The notes under the pieces are model-generated. The model made no database searches. It was given only the letters and a program-made list of their open reading frames with translations, and had not been told where the DNA came from. This document shows positions 25,107 through 34,736 of a stretch of 64,000 nucleotides of DNA, in pieces. How positions within the stretch are numbered: the stretch's first letter is position 1; each line of letters opens with the position of its first letter. A program made the position numbers and the translations under genes. This DNA comes from Bacteroidaceae bacterium (GTDB taxonomy: Bacteria > Bacteroidota > Bacteroidia > Bacteroidales > Bacteroidaceae), in the NCBI GenBank assembly GCA_017442855.1, contig JAFSPM010000041.1:1-64000 (forward strand), read 5' to 3'.

Positions 25107-27917
25107 ATGAATAAAAATATTCAATGGATGCTCATCGCCATTCTGACAATCTGCGGTGGTATTGCGTTGACAGGCTGTAGCAGCATGATAAACAGCGTGG
25201 CCGACAGCTTTAACAACAACCTGATAGCCGAGGATCGCTATAGAATGATTCTCGACGGTCTGCAGGTGACGCTCATCATCACGTTCTGTGCCGTACTTTT
25301 GGGTACATTGCTGGGTGGGGTGGTGTGCTGGATGCGCATGAACCGCAGGGCTTGGCTACAGCAAGTGGCCAAGGTGTTTATCGACCTGATGCGCGGAACA
25401 CCTGTGCTGGTGTTGCTCATGCTAATGTACTATGTGGTGATGGCACCGCTGAATACTACGGGTATTGTGGTGGCTATTGTTACCTTCGCGATGAACACGG
25501 CGGCCTATATCAGTGAGATGCTGCGCACCACCATTCAGGGTATCGACCGAGGTCAGACGGAGGCAGGGTTGGCATTGGGATTCACGCAACGGAAGACGTT
25601 CTTGAGAATTGTGCTGCCGCAAGTCATCAGGGCGGTGATGCCCGTCTATCAAGGCGAGGTTATCAGTCTGTTAAAGGGCACGAGCATCGTGGGTTATATT
25701 GCTGTGGCTGACATAACCAGGGCTTCTGACTTGATACGTTCGCGCACGTTCGACGCTTTCTTCCCTCTCATAGTCACGGCCATCATCTACTTCCTCATAG
25801 CGTGGCTCATCGGATTGCTGCTCCAGAGTCTTGTTCAGCACCGGCATGTGAAAGCCTTTGCTGTGGCTGTGCTACTGACGCTGTTTGGCGTGGCGGGCAT
25901 GCTGTGCGCTCCTAAGACAGATGCTACTGCCGATGCTGTGACCCAGATGAACGTACCACCTGTATTCAAGGCACTTTCCGGCAAACGTGTCGGCGTTGTT
26001 ATCGGTAGCATTCAGGATATAGCTGTTACCGAAATGGCTCCCAATGCCGATATTATGCGACTGACCAACACCACCGACATGCTGGCAGCCTTAGACAACG
26101 GTAAAGTGGACGTGGCCGGAGATGAGAATCTTACGGTGACATTCAATAAAGAAATATCATCAAAGGTGGACACGGTGAATGCCAATCTGCCACCGATGCC
26201 CATAGGAGCTTGTTTCAGTTTAGACAATACCCAGCTGAAGCAGGATTTCGATAGCTTCCTTGCCGATATCCGCAGTGACGGGACCTACCAGAAAATATAC
26301 GACCGATGGAAAGATGCCGACAACCCCTCTGCGGTGGCTATCCCTCAACAGCGTGGCACAGGGCGCACATTGCGCGTGGCCATCTATCCTGCGATGCCTC
26401 CTTTCAGCTTTATAAGTTCAGGGAAGCCCTCTGGTTTAGAGATAGACATCCTGACGGAGTGGGCCAATAGACGCAACTGGCAACTGGATTTTCTTATAAT
26501 GGACTTTGCCTCACAGATACCTGCCGTGCAAACGGACAAGGCCGATATGGCTATGGGGGCTATCAGCATCACAAAGGAGCGACAGAAGCAGGTGCTTTTC
26601 TCCGACGGCTATCTCGAGTCGCATATCATGCTCCTCACACGAAAAGGGGAAGGGGGGATTCTTACCAATCCGTCGTTATTGTCCGAATTGGAGGAGGAAG
26701 AAAAACTATGGCCGTGGGCTGTGGCTATACTTATCCTAATCGGTGGTGGTATATGGCTCTTCAAATATCTCAAACGAAGAAACTCTCAAACTATACGACC
26801 AAACGAGCCAACGACCTGCATGGTCGAAGAACAGACTCCCCTCATGCACATTACTCACATGAAGAAGAGTTTCGGCACCTTCGATGTGCTGCGCGACATC
26901 AACCTTGATGTGCATAAGGGTGAGGTTATCTCTATCATCGGTCCATCAGGAACGGGCAAGAGTACCTTCCTGCGATGTCTGAACCTCTTGGAGCATCCCA
27001 CTGGCGGCAGTATCCTCATCAACGGACAAGACATATTGTCTCCCGATGCAGATGTGCCTATGCTGCGTCGCCGTATGGGCATGGTGTTCCAGTCGTTCAA
27101 CTTGTTCAATGGTATGTCGGTGCTTGATAACATCTGTCTGGCACCCATGCAACTGCTTGGCAAGGGTCGTGAGGAAGCAGAACGGAAAGCCCGTGAGTTG
27201 CTACAGATGGTGGGACTGGCCGAACGTGCTGATGCTTTGCCCGACCAGCTTTCTGGTGGACAGAAGCAGCGCGTAGCTATTGCGCGTGCGCTGGCTATGG
27301 AACCTGAGATACTGCTCTTCGATGAACCGACTTCCGCCCTCGACCCCACGATGGTGAGCGAAGTATTGGGTGTGATGACACGACTGGCACGTGAGGGTAT
27401 GACGATGATTGTGGTGACCCACGAGATGCGTTTCGCCCGTCAGGTGAGTAGTCGTGTGCTGTTCTTTGCCGATGGTGTGGTTTATGAGGATGGTACCCCC
27501 GACCAGCTCTTCGAACATCCGCAGCGTGAGCGCACCAGGCAGTTCATACAGCAGATACACGAGACGACAATTATCATTGAGAGTGAACAATTTGACTGGT
27601 ACGCCATGATGGCGCAGATGGAACAGTTCTGTCAGCAATACAACTTGTCGCGCCAGCAGACCGACAGCGTGTTACACGTTGTAGATGAATCGCTTGCTAT
27701 CCTTGGCTCAGATGGAAAAATCATCCAGCCCGGAACGCGCCTCACGTTGTCCTATACGGAGCAGGATGAGACACTGCAATTCACCATCAACTGTCCGCAG
27801 GCCATCGATCGCGATGTCTTTCTTGCTGACAGTGATGATCTGGCCTTGACCATCCTGCGTAATTTCTGTCGAGACATCAGTGTAGATGGCAATATGCTTC
27901 GCATGATTGTTAAGTGA
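25107..27917 (+). CDS. single-chain amino-acid-type ABC transporter: permease, binding lobes, ATPase
   Basis: A 936-residue fusion. Residues 1-25 form a lipoprotein-like leader (MLIAILTICGGIALTGCSS). Residues 45-245 are a HisM/GlnP-type permease with the EAA loop EAGLALGFTQRKTFLRIVLP. Residues 290-410 look like the second lobe of a type 3 binding protein (GKRVGVVIGS, DGTYQKIYDRW). Residues 420-515 look like a first lobe (LRVAIYPAMPPFSF, GLEIDIL). A membrane helix spans 536-553. Residues 578-820 are a GlnQ-type ATPase (Walker A GPSGTGKST at 612-620, LSGGQ 715-719, Walker B ILLFDEP, H-loop THEM). Residues 825-936 are an extra domain resembling GHKL/anti-sigma ATPase folds. Likely imports a polar amino acid. 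Confidence 0.85.
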   Translation: MNKNIQWMLIAILTICGGIALTGCSSMINSVADSFNNNLIAEDRYRMILDGLQVTLIITFCAVLLGTLLGGVVCWMRMNRRAWLQQVAKVFIDLMRGTPVLVLLMLMYYVVMAPLNTTGIVVAIVTFAMNTAAYISEMLRTTIQGIDRGQTEAGLALGFTQRKTFLRIVLPQVIRAVMPVYQGEVISLLKGTSIVGYIAVADITRASDLIRSRTFDAFFPLIVTAIIYFLIAWLIGLLLQSLVQHRHVKAFAVAVLLTLFGVAGMLCAPKTDATADAVTQMNVPPVFKALSGKRVGVVIGSIQDIAVTEMAPNADIMRLTNTTDMLAALDNGKVDVAGDENLTVTFNKEISSKVDTVNANLPPMPIGACFSLDNTQLKQDFDSFLADIRSDGTYQKIYDRWKDADNPSAVAIPQQRGTGRTLRVAIYPAMPPFSFISSGKPSGLEIDILTEWANRRNWQLDFLIMDFASQIPAVQTDKADMAMGAISITKERQKQVLFSDGYLESHIMLLTRKGEGGILTNPSLLSELEEEEKLWPWAVAILILIGGGIWLFKYLKRRNSQTIRPNEPTTCMVEEQTPLMHITHMKKSFGTFDVLRDINLDVHKGEVISIIGPSGTGKSTFLRCLNLLEHPTGGSILINGQDILSPDADVPMLRRRMGMVFQSFNLFNGMSVLDNICLAPMQLLGKGREEAERKARELLQMVGLAERADALPDQLSGGQKQRVAIARALAMEPEILLFDEPTSALDPTMVSEVLGVMTRLAREGMTMIVVTHEMRFARQVSSRVLFFADGVVYEDGTPDQLFEHPQRERTRQFIQQIHETTIIIESEQFDWYAMMAQMEQFCQQYNLSRQQTDSVLHVVDESLAILGSDGKIIQPGTRLTLSYTEQDETLQFTINCPQAIDRDVFLADSDDLALTILRNFCRDISVDGNMLRMIVK

Positions 27918-28027
27918 TGCAAAGTAAACAAAATGTTGGTAGTGTGGAAAATTGTAATTATCTTTACGGCTGAGAAAAATTAATGGTATTTCACATGTAA
28001 CAATTTTGAATTTGAAATACTCTATAG

Positions 28028-28456
28028 ATGAAAGAAGCAAGGAGAATATATTATCATGTTTTGAGCTTGCTGGTGTTCGTCATCCTGCTTTTAGTAGGAT
28101 GCCAAGACCAGCAAAACCCAGACAATGGCATTATAGCTTCTGAGTCTTTCATGATGCCTTCAAGTGGGGAGTCAAACGACAGCTTGCATGAGACAGGTGT
28201 CAACGATCCTGCACCTCCAGCAGCTATCTTGCAAAACAATCGTTTATCGCTCCGCATTTTTCAAGTTCGCCATCAACGGGTAATTCCGTCACAATGCAAT
28301 ACCCATAACCGCCTGACAGGCAGGCAGTCTATTCCTTCCTATAAAAGAATCATTAACCTGCGTCACGATGGAAGACGCAGGCAGGAAACTTCACCATTCC
28401 GCACCTTTGCCTCAAGTGATTATTATGTGATTGCTTTGAGGCATATTGTTCGTTAG
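28028..28456 (+). CDS. small lipoprotein of unknown function
   Basis: A 142-residue frame with signal VLSLLVFVILLLVGCQDQQ (lipobox). The remainder is low in hydrophobic residues and Arg/Ser/His-rich, ending YYVIALRHIVR. It resembles short, poorly conserved lipoproteins of Bacteroidales, but I cannot name a family. Composition of the second half (LRIFQVRHQRVIPSQ) is unusual and might reflect decay. Confidence that it is translated is moderate. Confidence 0.45.
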   Translation: MKEARRIYYHVLSLLVFVILLLVGCQDQQNPDNGIIASESFMMPSSGESNDSLHETGVNDPAPPAAILQNNRLSLRIFQVRHQRVIPSQCNTHNRLTGRQSIPSYKRIINLRHDGRRRQETSPFRTFASSDYYVIALRHIVR

Positions 28457-28518
28457 CCACAACTTGTCCATATTATACTTTATCTTAACAAACTAATTTT
28501 TAACATTTTATTATTATT

Positions 28519-28923
28519 ATGGCGAGTTTAAAGAACTTGACGATGTTTGCTGACATCGTCAAAAATGAGCATATTGATATAAGGAAGTCTTTTTTCGGAC
28601 TCCGTGAAAAATATTATTTCAATCAAACGGGCAGTGAGTTAGAAGTTAAGCAGATAGAGTTTACCACAGAAGCTGGTAAACAATTGGAAGTACTATTGAA
28701 AACTCCTATCAACAAACTGGCAGACACATTGGCTGATTGCGGCAAGATTCAGCAAAGGCCCATGAGTAATGTGAGATTAGATATTTGTGTGTCGAAAGAC
28801 AGGCAGTTTTTGGCTTTGCAGTTGTTCAATTACTATGACCTGATGTTCCATCCTGTAACGGGTGTCAGGGTTTTGGAAGGGAAAAACGCCCAGCTGATGG
28901 CCAATGCCGTATTAACTAATTAA
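28519..28923 (+). CDS. conserved hypothetical protein, 134 residues
   Basis: A soluble 134-residue protein without a signal peptide. Segments such as EHIDIRKSFFGLREKYYFNQ and VRLDICVSKDRQFLALQLFNYYDLM suggest a compact alpha/beta fold. It stands alone, 62 bases after the lipoprotein frame and 86 before the antiporter. Codon use and length look genuine, but I do not recognise the family. Confidence 0.6.
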   Translation: MASLKNLTMFADIVKNEHIDIRKSFFGLREKYYFNQTGSELEVKQIEFTTEAGKQLEVLLKTPINKLADTLADCGKIQQRPMSNVRLDICVSKDRQFLALQLFNYYDLMFHPVTGVRVLEGKNAQLMANAVLTN

Positions 28924-29009
28924 TCACATCATTTTCGCCCATGTTGCTCTCCGCTTTGATTTTAGGGTGGCTGATGCAGCATGGGCTGTTAAAATAATAC
29001 TGAACAAGA

Positions 29010-30491
29010 ATGACATTTACTCCTGAAAACATATTCTTCCTGGGTGCAGTACTTATCTTCGCCAGCATCATCATTAGCAAGTGGGGCTACCGATTTGGTG
29101 TACCCACACTGTTGCTATTCCTCTTTACAGGAATGCTTTTCGGCAGCGATGGGCTGGGGTTGGAGTTCGATAGCCACGAGGACGCACAGCTCATAGGTAT
29201 GCTCTCGCTTTCTGTCATCCTTTTCTCTGGAGGAATGGACACCAAATTTCGTGACATTCGACCTGTGTTGGTACAAGGACTAACACTATCGACTATAGGC
29301 GTAATGCTTACTACGGGCATTACAGGCTTGCTGATCTACTACCTTTCAGAATGGACACGACTTGATATAGGGCTAACACTCTCCATGTCCATGTTGTTGG
29401 CAGCAACTGTCTCTTCAACGGATTCTGCATCAGTGTTCAACCTGCTTCGCTCACAAGGCATTGGCCTGAAGCACAACCTGCGCCCAACACTTGAGCTGGA
29501 AAGCGGCTCAAATGATCCGATGGCATATGTACTGACTATCGCACTGGTGGAGACAATTGTATCGGCAGGTGAGCTCTCGGGGTTGGGATTAGCATCGAAG
29601 ATTGTTGGTCAGTTGGCTGTGGGAGGATTGCTTGGTTATCTCAGCGGATTGGCTTTGGTATGGATTGTCAATCATATCAACTTGCCCAATGCCTCACTTT
29701 ATCCAGTAATGGTGCTAAGTACCATCCTGATCATTTTCACCTTTACCGACATGCTGAACGGTAACGGCTATCTGGCTGTCTATGTAGCAGGACTTGTAGC
29801 AGGGAATAACAAGTTGTCTTACCGTCGTGAGACAAATACTTTCTTTCAAGGCATCACTTGGCTATTGCAGATTGTGATGTTCCTCACGCTTGGTTTATTG
29901 GCCTCTCCCTCTGACATGCTGGATGTTTTGCTTGTAGCTATTGCCATTGGTCTGTTTATGATGTTCGTGGCACGCCCTTTGGCTGTATTTCTCTGCTTAC
30001 AACCGTTCCGTGTACCGTTCAAGGCCAAAGTATTTCTGTCATGGGTGGGCTTGCGTGGCGCTGTACCTATCATCTTCGCTACCTATCCCGTCATTGCCGG
30101 TATTGAGGATGCACACTTCCTGTTCAATGTTGTCTTTGTCATTACCTTGCTTTCACTTTCTATCCAGGGCACTACCATTGCCACCTGTGCCCGTTGGTTG
30201 GGTATGGCTACGGAGGAGTCCAAGGAGGGTAATGAGTTTGGAATAGAGTTGCCTGAAGAACTTGGCTCCCGTCTTTCTGAGATGACGCTTACCGATGAAG
30301 ACCTAGTCTATGGCAACCACCTTGCTGATATGCATTTTCCTGAAGGTACATTGGTGATGATGATAAAGCGAGGCAACAGCATCATTGTTCCCAATGGCCG
30401 TCTGGAGCTTCAAAAAGGCGATGTGCTACTTACCATTGCGCAAGAGGAAAACACAGACAATGCTACATCGATGCCTTCATGGCACGGATGA
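29010..30491 (+). CDS. cvrA: CvrA/NhaP2-type K+(Na+)/H+ antiporter with TrkA-C domain
   Basis: A 493-residue protein. Twelve or so hydrophobic segments cover residues 1-390 (CPA1-type, e.g. GVPTLLLFLFTGMLFGSDGLG, TVSSTDSASVFNLLRSQ with the transport-site region, ELESGSNDPMAYVLT). A C-terminal soluble RCK-C/TrkA-C domain (FPEGTLVMMIKRGNSIIVPNGRLELQKGDVLL) would bind a ligand and gate transport. It exchanges monovalent cations for protons at the inner membrane. Its 3' end overlaps the convergent proC by 29 bases. Confidence 0.9.
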   Translation: MTFTPENIFFLGAVLIFASIIISKWGYRFGVPTLLLFLFTGMLFGSDGLGLEFDSHEDAQLIGMLSLSVILFSGGMDTKFRDIRPVLVQGLTLSTIGVMLTTGITGLLIYYLSEWTRLDIGLTLSMSMLLAATVSSTDSASVFNLLRSQGIGLKHNLRPTLELESGSNDPMAYVLTIALVETIVSAGELSGLGLASKIVGQLAVGGLLGYLSGLALVWIVNHINLPNASLYPVMVLSTILIIFTFTDMLNGNGYLAVYVAGLVAGNNKLSYRRETNTFFQGITWLLQIVMFLTLGLLASPSDMLDVLLVAIAIGLFMMFVARPLAVFLCLQPFRVPFKAKVFLSWVGLRGAVPIIFATYPVIAGIEDAHFLFNVVFVITLLSLSIQGTTIATCARWLGMATEESKEGNEFGIELPEELGSRLSEMTLTDEDLVYGNHLADMHFPEGTLVMMIKRGNSIIVPNGRLELQKGDVLLTIAQEENTDNATSMPSWHG

Positions 30492-31236
30492 CGGCAGAGG
30501 TGAATCCGTCGTGCTCCAGTTGGTTGATGCCCTTGATGGTGATGCCGCCAGGGGTGCAAACCTTCTCGATTTCGATGGCTGGATGTTGACCATGCTCGTT
30601 GAGGATGGTGGTGGCACCGATGAACGTTTGGAGGGTGATCTCACGAGCTTCCTGTGCCGTAAGACCCAGTTCGATGCCGGCTTGGATGCTGGCCTGGATA
30701 TACTTGAACACATAGGCGATGCCACAAGAGGCGAGGGCGGTGCCTGCTGCCATCTTGCTCTCGGGGATGAACAACACACGGCCCAAACTGCCAAAGAGCT
30801 GGGTGATGAGTGCATCCTGCTCAGAGGTGGTGTGGCTCTTGCAGATGAGCGTCATGCTCTGTTGGTCGCTGATGGCGGTATTGGGAATGACGCGGTACAT
30901 GGGTTGTGCATTCAAGCCTGTGTAGCTCTCCAGCTGAGCGAAGTCAACGCCTGCGGCTATGGATACGTAGATTTGGCTTTGCGACATTTGCAACTCTGCT
31001 ACCACTGGCTGTACTAACCAGGGCTTCACGGCCACAATGACAAGGTCGGCACCCTTGGCAGCCTGTTGGTTGTTGGTGGTGATATCCAGCTTGGGATACT
31101 TGGTTTTCAGCAGTTCCAGCTTTTCTTGTGAGGCATCGGCTGCTGTGATCTGAAACTGGTTGTCCATGCCTTTGTTGAACAGTCCTTCGCAGACCGCTCC
31201 ACCCATATTACCTACTCCGATAATTGCAACTTTCAT
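30463..31236 (-). CDS. proC: pyrroline-5-carboxylate reductase
   Basis: A 257-residue ProC: N-terminal NAD(P)-binding motif KVAIIGVGNMGGAVCEGL, VIVAVKPW, and the C-terminal dimerisation signature VCTPGGITIKGINQLEHDGF. It catalyses the last step of proline synthesis. It overlaps argD by 4 bases and ends the arginine operon, coupling proline and arginine synthesis from glutamate-derived precursors. Confidence 0.95.
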   Translation of the reverse strand: MKVAIIGVGNMGGAVCEGLFNKGMDNQFQITAADASQEKLELLKTKYPKLDITTNNQQAAKGADLVIVAVKPWLVQPVVAELQMSQSQIYVSIAAGVDFAQLESYTGLNAQPMYRVIPNTAISDQQSMTLICKSHTTSEQDALITQLFGSLGRVLFIPESKMAAGTALASCGIAYVFKYIQASIQAGIELGLTAQEAREITLQTFIGATTILNEHGQHPAIEIEKVCTPGGITIKGINQLEHDGFTSAVIRAMKASM

Positions 31237-32354
31237 AATACTTTGTTTAGTCGGTTAATAAACTCTTTGGCTTCTTCCATGCTCAGACACAATGGTGGTA
31301 GGAGGCGCAATACATTGGTACCGCTGGCACCAGTAAACACATGCTGCTCGTGCAGCAAGCGCAGACGTAACTCCTTGATGGGCTCGTCAAACTCCAAACC
31401 AATCATCAAACCTTTGCCTCTAACTTCCTTAATGCCTTTTATCTTTTTCAGTTCTTCTAACAAGAACGTGCCAACGCGTGCTGCATTTTCCACCAAGTGT
31501 TCTTGCTCAAACACATCGAGCACCGCCAATGCTGCACTGCATGCCAGGTGGTTGCCACCAAAGGTAGTGCCCAGTTGACCATACACGGGTTGGAACAGCG
31601 GACTGATCAGTACGCCTGCCATAGGGAAGCCGTTGCCGATGCCCTTGGCCACCGTGATGATGTCTGGACGGATGCCACTGTGTTGGTGAGCAAAGAACTT
31701 GCCCGTTCTGCCATAGCCACTCTGAATCTCGTCCAGAATCAAGATGGTGCCATATTGGGTGCATGCCTCACGCAAGGCTTGCAGGAACTCAGTAGTGGGT
31801 ATCTTGATGCCTCCCACGCCCTGGATGCCCTCGATGATGACGGCACAAACATCACCCTTCGCCAACTCTTTCTGCATCGCCTCAATGTCGTTCAAAGGCA
31901 GGTAGGTGATGTGTCCGTTGGCATTGATGGGGGCAATGATCTTAGGATTGTCGGTGGCTTCTACAGCCAATGACGTACGACCATGAAAAGCTTTGCTGAA
32001 AGAGATAACTCGTGTTCTACCTGTATGGAAAGAGGCAAGTTTCAAAGCGTTCTCGTTGGCCTCTGCACCACTATTGATAAGGAACAGACTATAGTCGTCG
32101 TACCCACACGCCTTGCCCAAACGCTCAGCCAGTTGCTGTTGCAGCTTGTTGATGACTGAGTTGGAATAGAAGCCCAGCGTGGCCACTTGCCGACTGATAC
32201 TTTCTACATAGTGCGGATGGGCATGACCAATAGATATAACGGCATGACCACCATACAGATCCAGGTACTCATTACCCTGGTCGTCCCATACGTGGCACCC
32301 TTTGCCCTTAACGATATTTACATCGAATAGCGGATATACGTCAAATAGATTCAT
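31233..32354 (-). CDS. argD: acetylornithine (or succinylornithine) aminotransferase
   Basis: A 373-residue class III PLP aminotransferase with GHAHPHYV-type N-terminus, INSGAEANENALKLA phosphate-binding turn, LILDEIQSGYGRTGKFFAHQ and the PLP lysine in TVAKGIGNG. It converts N-acylglutamate semialdehyde to N-acylornithine. In Bacteroides the acyl group in this pathway is succinyl; which acyl group is used here cannot be read from ArgD alone. Start lies 3 bases after the argC stop. Confidence 0.93.
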   Translation of the reverse strand: MNLFDVYPLFDVNIVKGKGCHVWDDQGNEYLDLYGGHAVISIGHAHPHYVESISRQVATLGFYSNSVINKLQQQLAERLGKACGYDDYSLFLINSGAEANENALKLASFHTGRTRVISFSKAFHGRTSLAVEATDNPKIIAPINANGHITYLPLNDIEAMQKELAKGDVCAVIIEGIQGVGGIKIPTTEFLQALREACTQYGTILILDEIQSGYGRTGKFFAHQHSGIRPDIITVAKGIGNGFPMAGVLISPLFQPVYGQLGTTFGGNHLACSAALAVLDVFEQEHLVENAARVGTFLLEELKKIKGIKEVRGKGLMIGLEFDEPIKELRLRLLHEQHVFTGASGTNVLRLLPPLCLSMEEAKEFINRLNKVL

Positions 32355-32357
32355 TGC

Positions 32358-33326
32358 TCAAAATGCGGATGGCTTGAGTTGAAAGCCTACCTTTTCTTCT
32401 AAGTTAAACATCAGATTCATGTTGTGAACGGCCGTACCGCTGGCACCCTTCAGCAAGTTGTCTATGCAGGAGATAATCAGCAGTTTGTCGCCATGCTTCT
32501 CCAAGTGAAGCAGACACTTGTTGGTGTTCACCACTTGCTTGAGGTCGATATTCTCTCGTATTACATGCGTGAATGAGTCGGCCTCATAATACTCTGTATA
32601 GATGCGATACAGTTCCTCAATATCTACCTTTGATTTCACCGTCACCATCGCAAAGATGCCACGAGGGAAATCGCCGCGAACAGGAATGAAATCTATCTCA
32701 TGATCGAAGCTTTGCTGCAGCTGCTTGAGTGATTGCTTGATTTCCGGCACATGTTGGTGCTGGAAAGCCTTATACACGCTGAGGTTGTTGTCTCGCCAAC
32801 TGAAATGACTGGTGGCCTGTGGCTTAACGCCTGCTCCCGTACTGCCGGTAATAGCGGTTACCATCACATCGTCATTCAACATCAGATGTTTGGCCAGTGG
32901 CAACAAGGCCAACTGAATGGCGGTGGCAAAGCAACCAGGATTGGCTACATGCTGTGCTGAGCATGTGGCACGACGGTTCAGCTCAGGCAAGCCATACACG
33001 AAATCATGACTGTCATCCTTGAGGCGGTAATCCATCGACAAGTCTATCACCTTCAACCCTTCCGGCAACGTGTGGCTCTCCAGGAAACGGCGTGTGTCGC
33101 CGTGTCCCATGCAGAAAAACAGTACGTCGATAGCATCCAAAGGCAGTTGGTCGGTAAACTCCAAGTCGGTCTCGCCCAACAAACCGCTATGCACATCAGT
33201 AATCTTATGACCAGCATTGCTTTGGCTGTTGATAAACATAATCTCAGCCTCGGGATGGTTGATGAGCAGGCGAATCAATTCGCCAGCTGTATAACCTGCT
33301 CCTCCTATAATTCCAACTTTTATCAT
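32358..33326 (-). CDS. argC: N-acyl-gamma-glutamyl-phosphate reductase
   Basis: A 322-residue ArgC. The start MIKVGIIGGAGYTAGELIRL at 33326 is chosen because it begins the Rossmann domain; the longer frame runs into the neighbouring pspC gene. The catalytic cysteine motif NPGCFATAIQLALLPL and the GSTGAG loop are present. It reduces N-acylglutamyl phosphate to the semialdehyde using NADPH. Confidence 0.94.
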   Translation of the reverse strand: MIKVGIIGGAGYTAGELIRLLINHPEAEIMFINSQSNAGHKITDVHSGLLGETDLEFTDQLPLDAIDVLFFCMGHGDTRRFLESHTLPEGLKVIDLSMDYRLKDDSHDFVYGLPELNRRATCSAQHVANPGCFATAIQLALLPLAKHLMLNDDVMVTAITGSTGAGVKPQATSHFSWRDNNLSVYKAFQHQHVPEIKQSLKQLQQSFDHEIDFIPVRGDFPRGIFAMVTVKSKVDIEELYRIYTEYYEADSFTHVIRENIDLKQVVNTNKCLLHLEKHGDKLLIISCIDNLLKGASGTAVHNMNLMFNLEEKVGFQLKPSAF

Positions 33327-33330
33327 ACTA

Positions 33331-33516
33331 TCAGTTTTCGTAAGGGATAACCAGCCACATGATAAGGTAGGCCAACAAACCAGTACCTGCAAAAATCAAT
33401 AGCAGCACAAATACCAGTCGCAAGATGGTAGAGTCAAGTCCGAAATACTTTCCTAAGCCACCGCAAACGCCAGCTACCATTTTGTCAGTTCTCGATCTTC
33501 TTAAATTCTTTTCCAT
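33331..33516 (-). CDS. PspC-domain membrane protein
   Basis: A 61-residue protein consisting of a PspC domain: [20 protein letters not shown] followed by one hydrophobic segment ([26 protein letters not shown]). PspC-type proteins are linked to envelope stress. The start MEKNLRRS at 33516 lies 10 bases after the argG stop, and the end lies 4 bases before argC, so it is embedded in the arginine operon. Confidence 0.9.
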   Translation of the reverse strand: MEKNLRRSRTDKMVAGVCGGLGKYFGLDSTILRLVFVLLLIFAGTGLLAYLIMWLVIPYEN

Positions 33517-33526
33517 AATATTATCA

Positions 33527-34732
33527 TTAAAGTTCGTCATCAAAACTATGTGAAGCGTAGAATGCCCTCAGGGCAGTAGAGGAAACCTTGATGAAGCCCT
33601 TGGCATCATCGGCTGTCCAACCTTTCTGCATCTCACCATACTCACCGAACTTGTTCTTTACCAAGTCGTCCTTGCTCTCCACGCCAACGGTAGAGAAACC
33701 TAATGGGCGAAGCTCGAGGATGGCGGTGCCGTTAACATGGCGTTGTGAAGAAGTAAGCATGGCCTCAATGTCGCGCATCACGGGTTCCAGGTACTGACTC
33801 TCATGCAGGAACATGCCGTACCAGTTGGCTACCTGGTCTTTCCAATATTGCTGCCATTTGCTCAAGGTATATTTCTCCAAGAAACGATGGGCACCGATAA
33901 TCAGCATCGGAGCAGCTGCCTCGAAACCTACGCGGCCTTTGATGCCAATGATGGTATCGCCCACATGCATGTCGCGACCAATGCCGTAAGCTGCACCAAT
34001 CTCTTCCACCCTCTGGATGGCCTTGATGGGGTCGTCAAATGCTACATCGTTCACTGCCTTCAGCTCTCCTTTTTCAAAAGTAAGGCGCAATTGCTCGGTA
34101 CCTTCTTTGGTGCAGTGCTTCAGGTATGCGCTTTCCGGCAGACCTTGTGCGGAGTCGAGTATCTCACCGCCACAGATGCTGGTGCCCCACAAACCTACGT
34201 TGTAGGAATACTTCAGTTTGGCGAAGTCGGCAGGGAAACCATTCTTGTTCAGGTAATCAATCTCTTCTTGACGACTCAAGGCCATATCTCTTGTCAGGGT
34301 GATGATTTCCTTTCCAGGAGCCATCACGAGGAAAGTCATGTCGAATCGTACCTGGTCGTTGCCGGCACCCGTAGAACCGTGGGCGATGGCATCGGCACCA
34401 ATCTCGTTGGCATAACGGGCGATGGCCAAGGCCTGGAATATGCGCTCTGAGCTTACGGAGATGGGATAGGTACCATTACGGAGCACGTTACCATAGACCA
34501 TGTATTTCAAGCTCTTCTCATAATATTCACGGGTTACGTCTAACGTGACATATTTTACTGCTCCTAATTTATAGGCATTCTCTTCATTCTGTTTCAGTTG
34601 TTCTTCACTGAAACCACCAGTGTTGGCACTGGCGGCATACACTTCATATCCTTTTTCCTTGGCGAGGTACATCACGGTGAATGACGTGTCGAGTCCACCG
34701 CTGAATGCCACTACTACTTTTTTCTTGCTCAT
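33527..34732 (-). CDS. argG: argininosuccinate synthase
   Basis: A 401-residue ArgG with N-terminal ATP-binding SGGLDTS P-loop ([16 protein letters not shown]), [15 protein letters not shown] and later substrate-binding segments. It condenses citrulline and aspartate. The start [10 protein letters not shown] at 34732 is chosen over an upstream in-frame ATG that overlaps the GNAT gene. It sits 4 bases after the GNAT stop. Confidence 0.95.
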   Translation of the reverse strand: MSKKKVVVAFSGGLDTSFTVMYLAKEKGYEVYAASANTGGFSEEQLKQNEENAYKLGAVKYVTLDVTREYYEKSLKYMVYGNVLRNGTYPISVSSERIFQALAIARYANEIGADAIAHGSTGAGNDQVRFDMTFLVMAPGKEIITLTRDMALSRQEEIDYLNKNGFPADFAKLKYSYNVGLWGTSICGGEILDSAQGLPESAYLKHCTKEGTEQLRLTFEKGELKAVNDVAFDDPIKAIQRVEEIGAAYGIGRDMHVGDTIIGIKGRVGFEAAAPMLIIGAHRFLEKYTLSKWQQYWKDQVANWYGMFLHESQYLEPVMRDIEAMLTSSQRHVNGTAILELRPLGFSTVGVESKDDLVKNKFGEYGEMQKGWTADDAKGFIKVSSTALRAFYASHSFDDEL

Positions 34733-34736
34733 ATTG

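Noticed and set aside
25107-27917. The ABC fusion as exporter for the leader peptides
   Set aside because: Its permease and binding lobes are importer-type (HisM/GlnQ) and it has no C39 peptidase domain.
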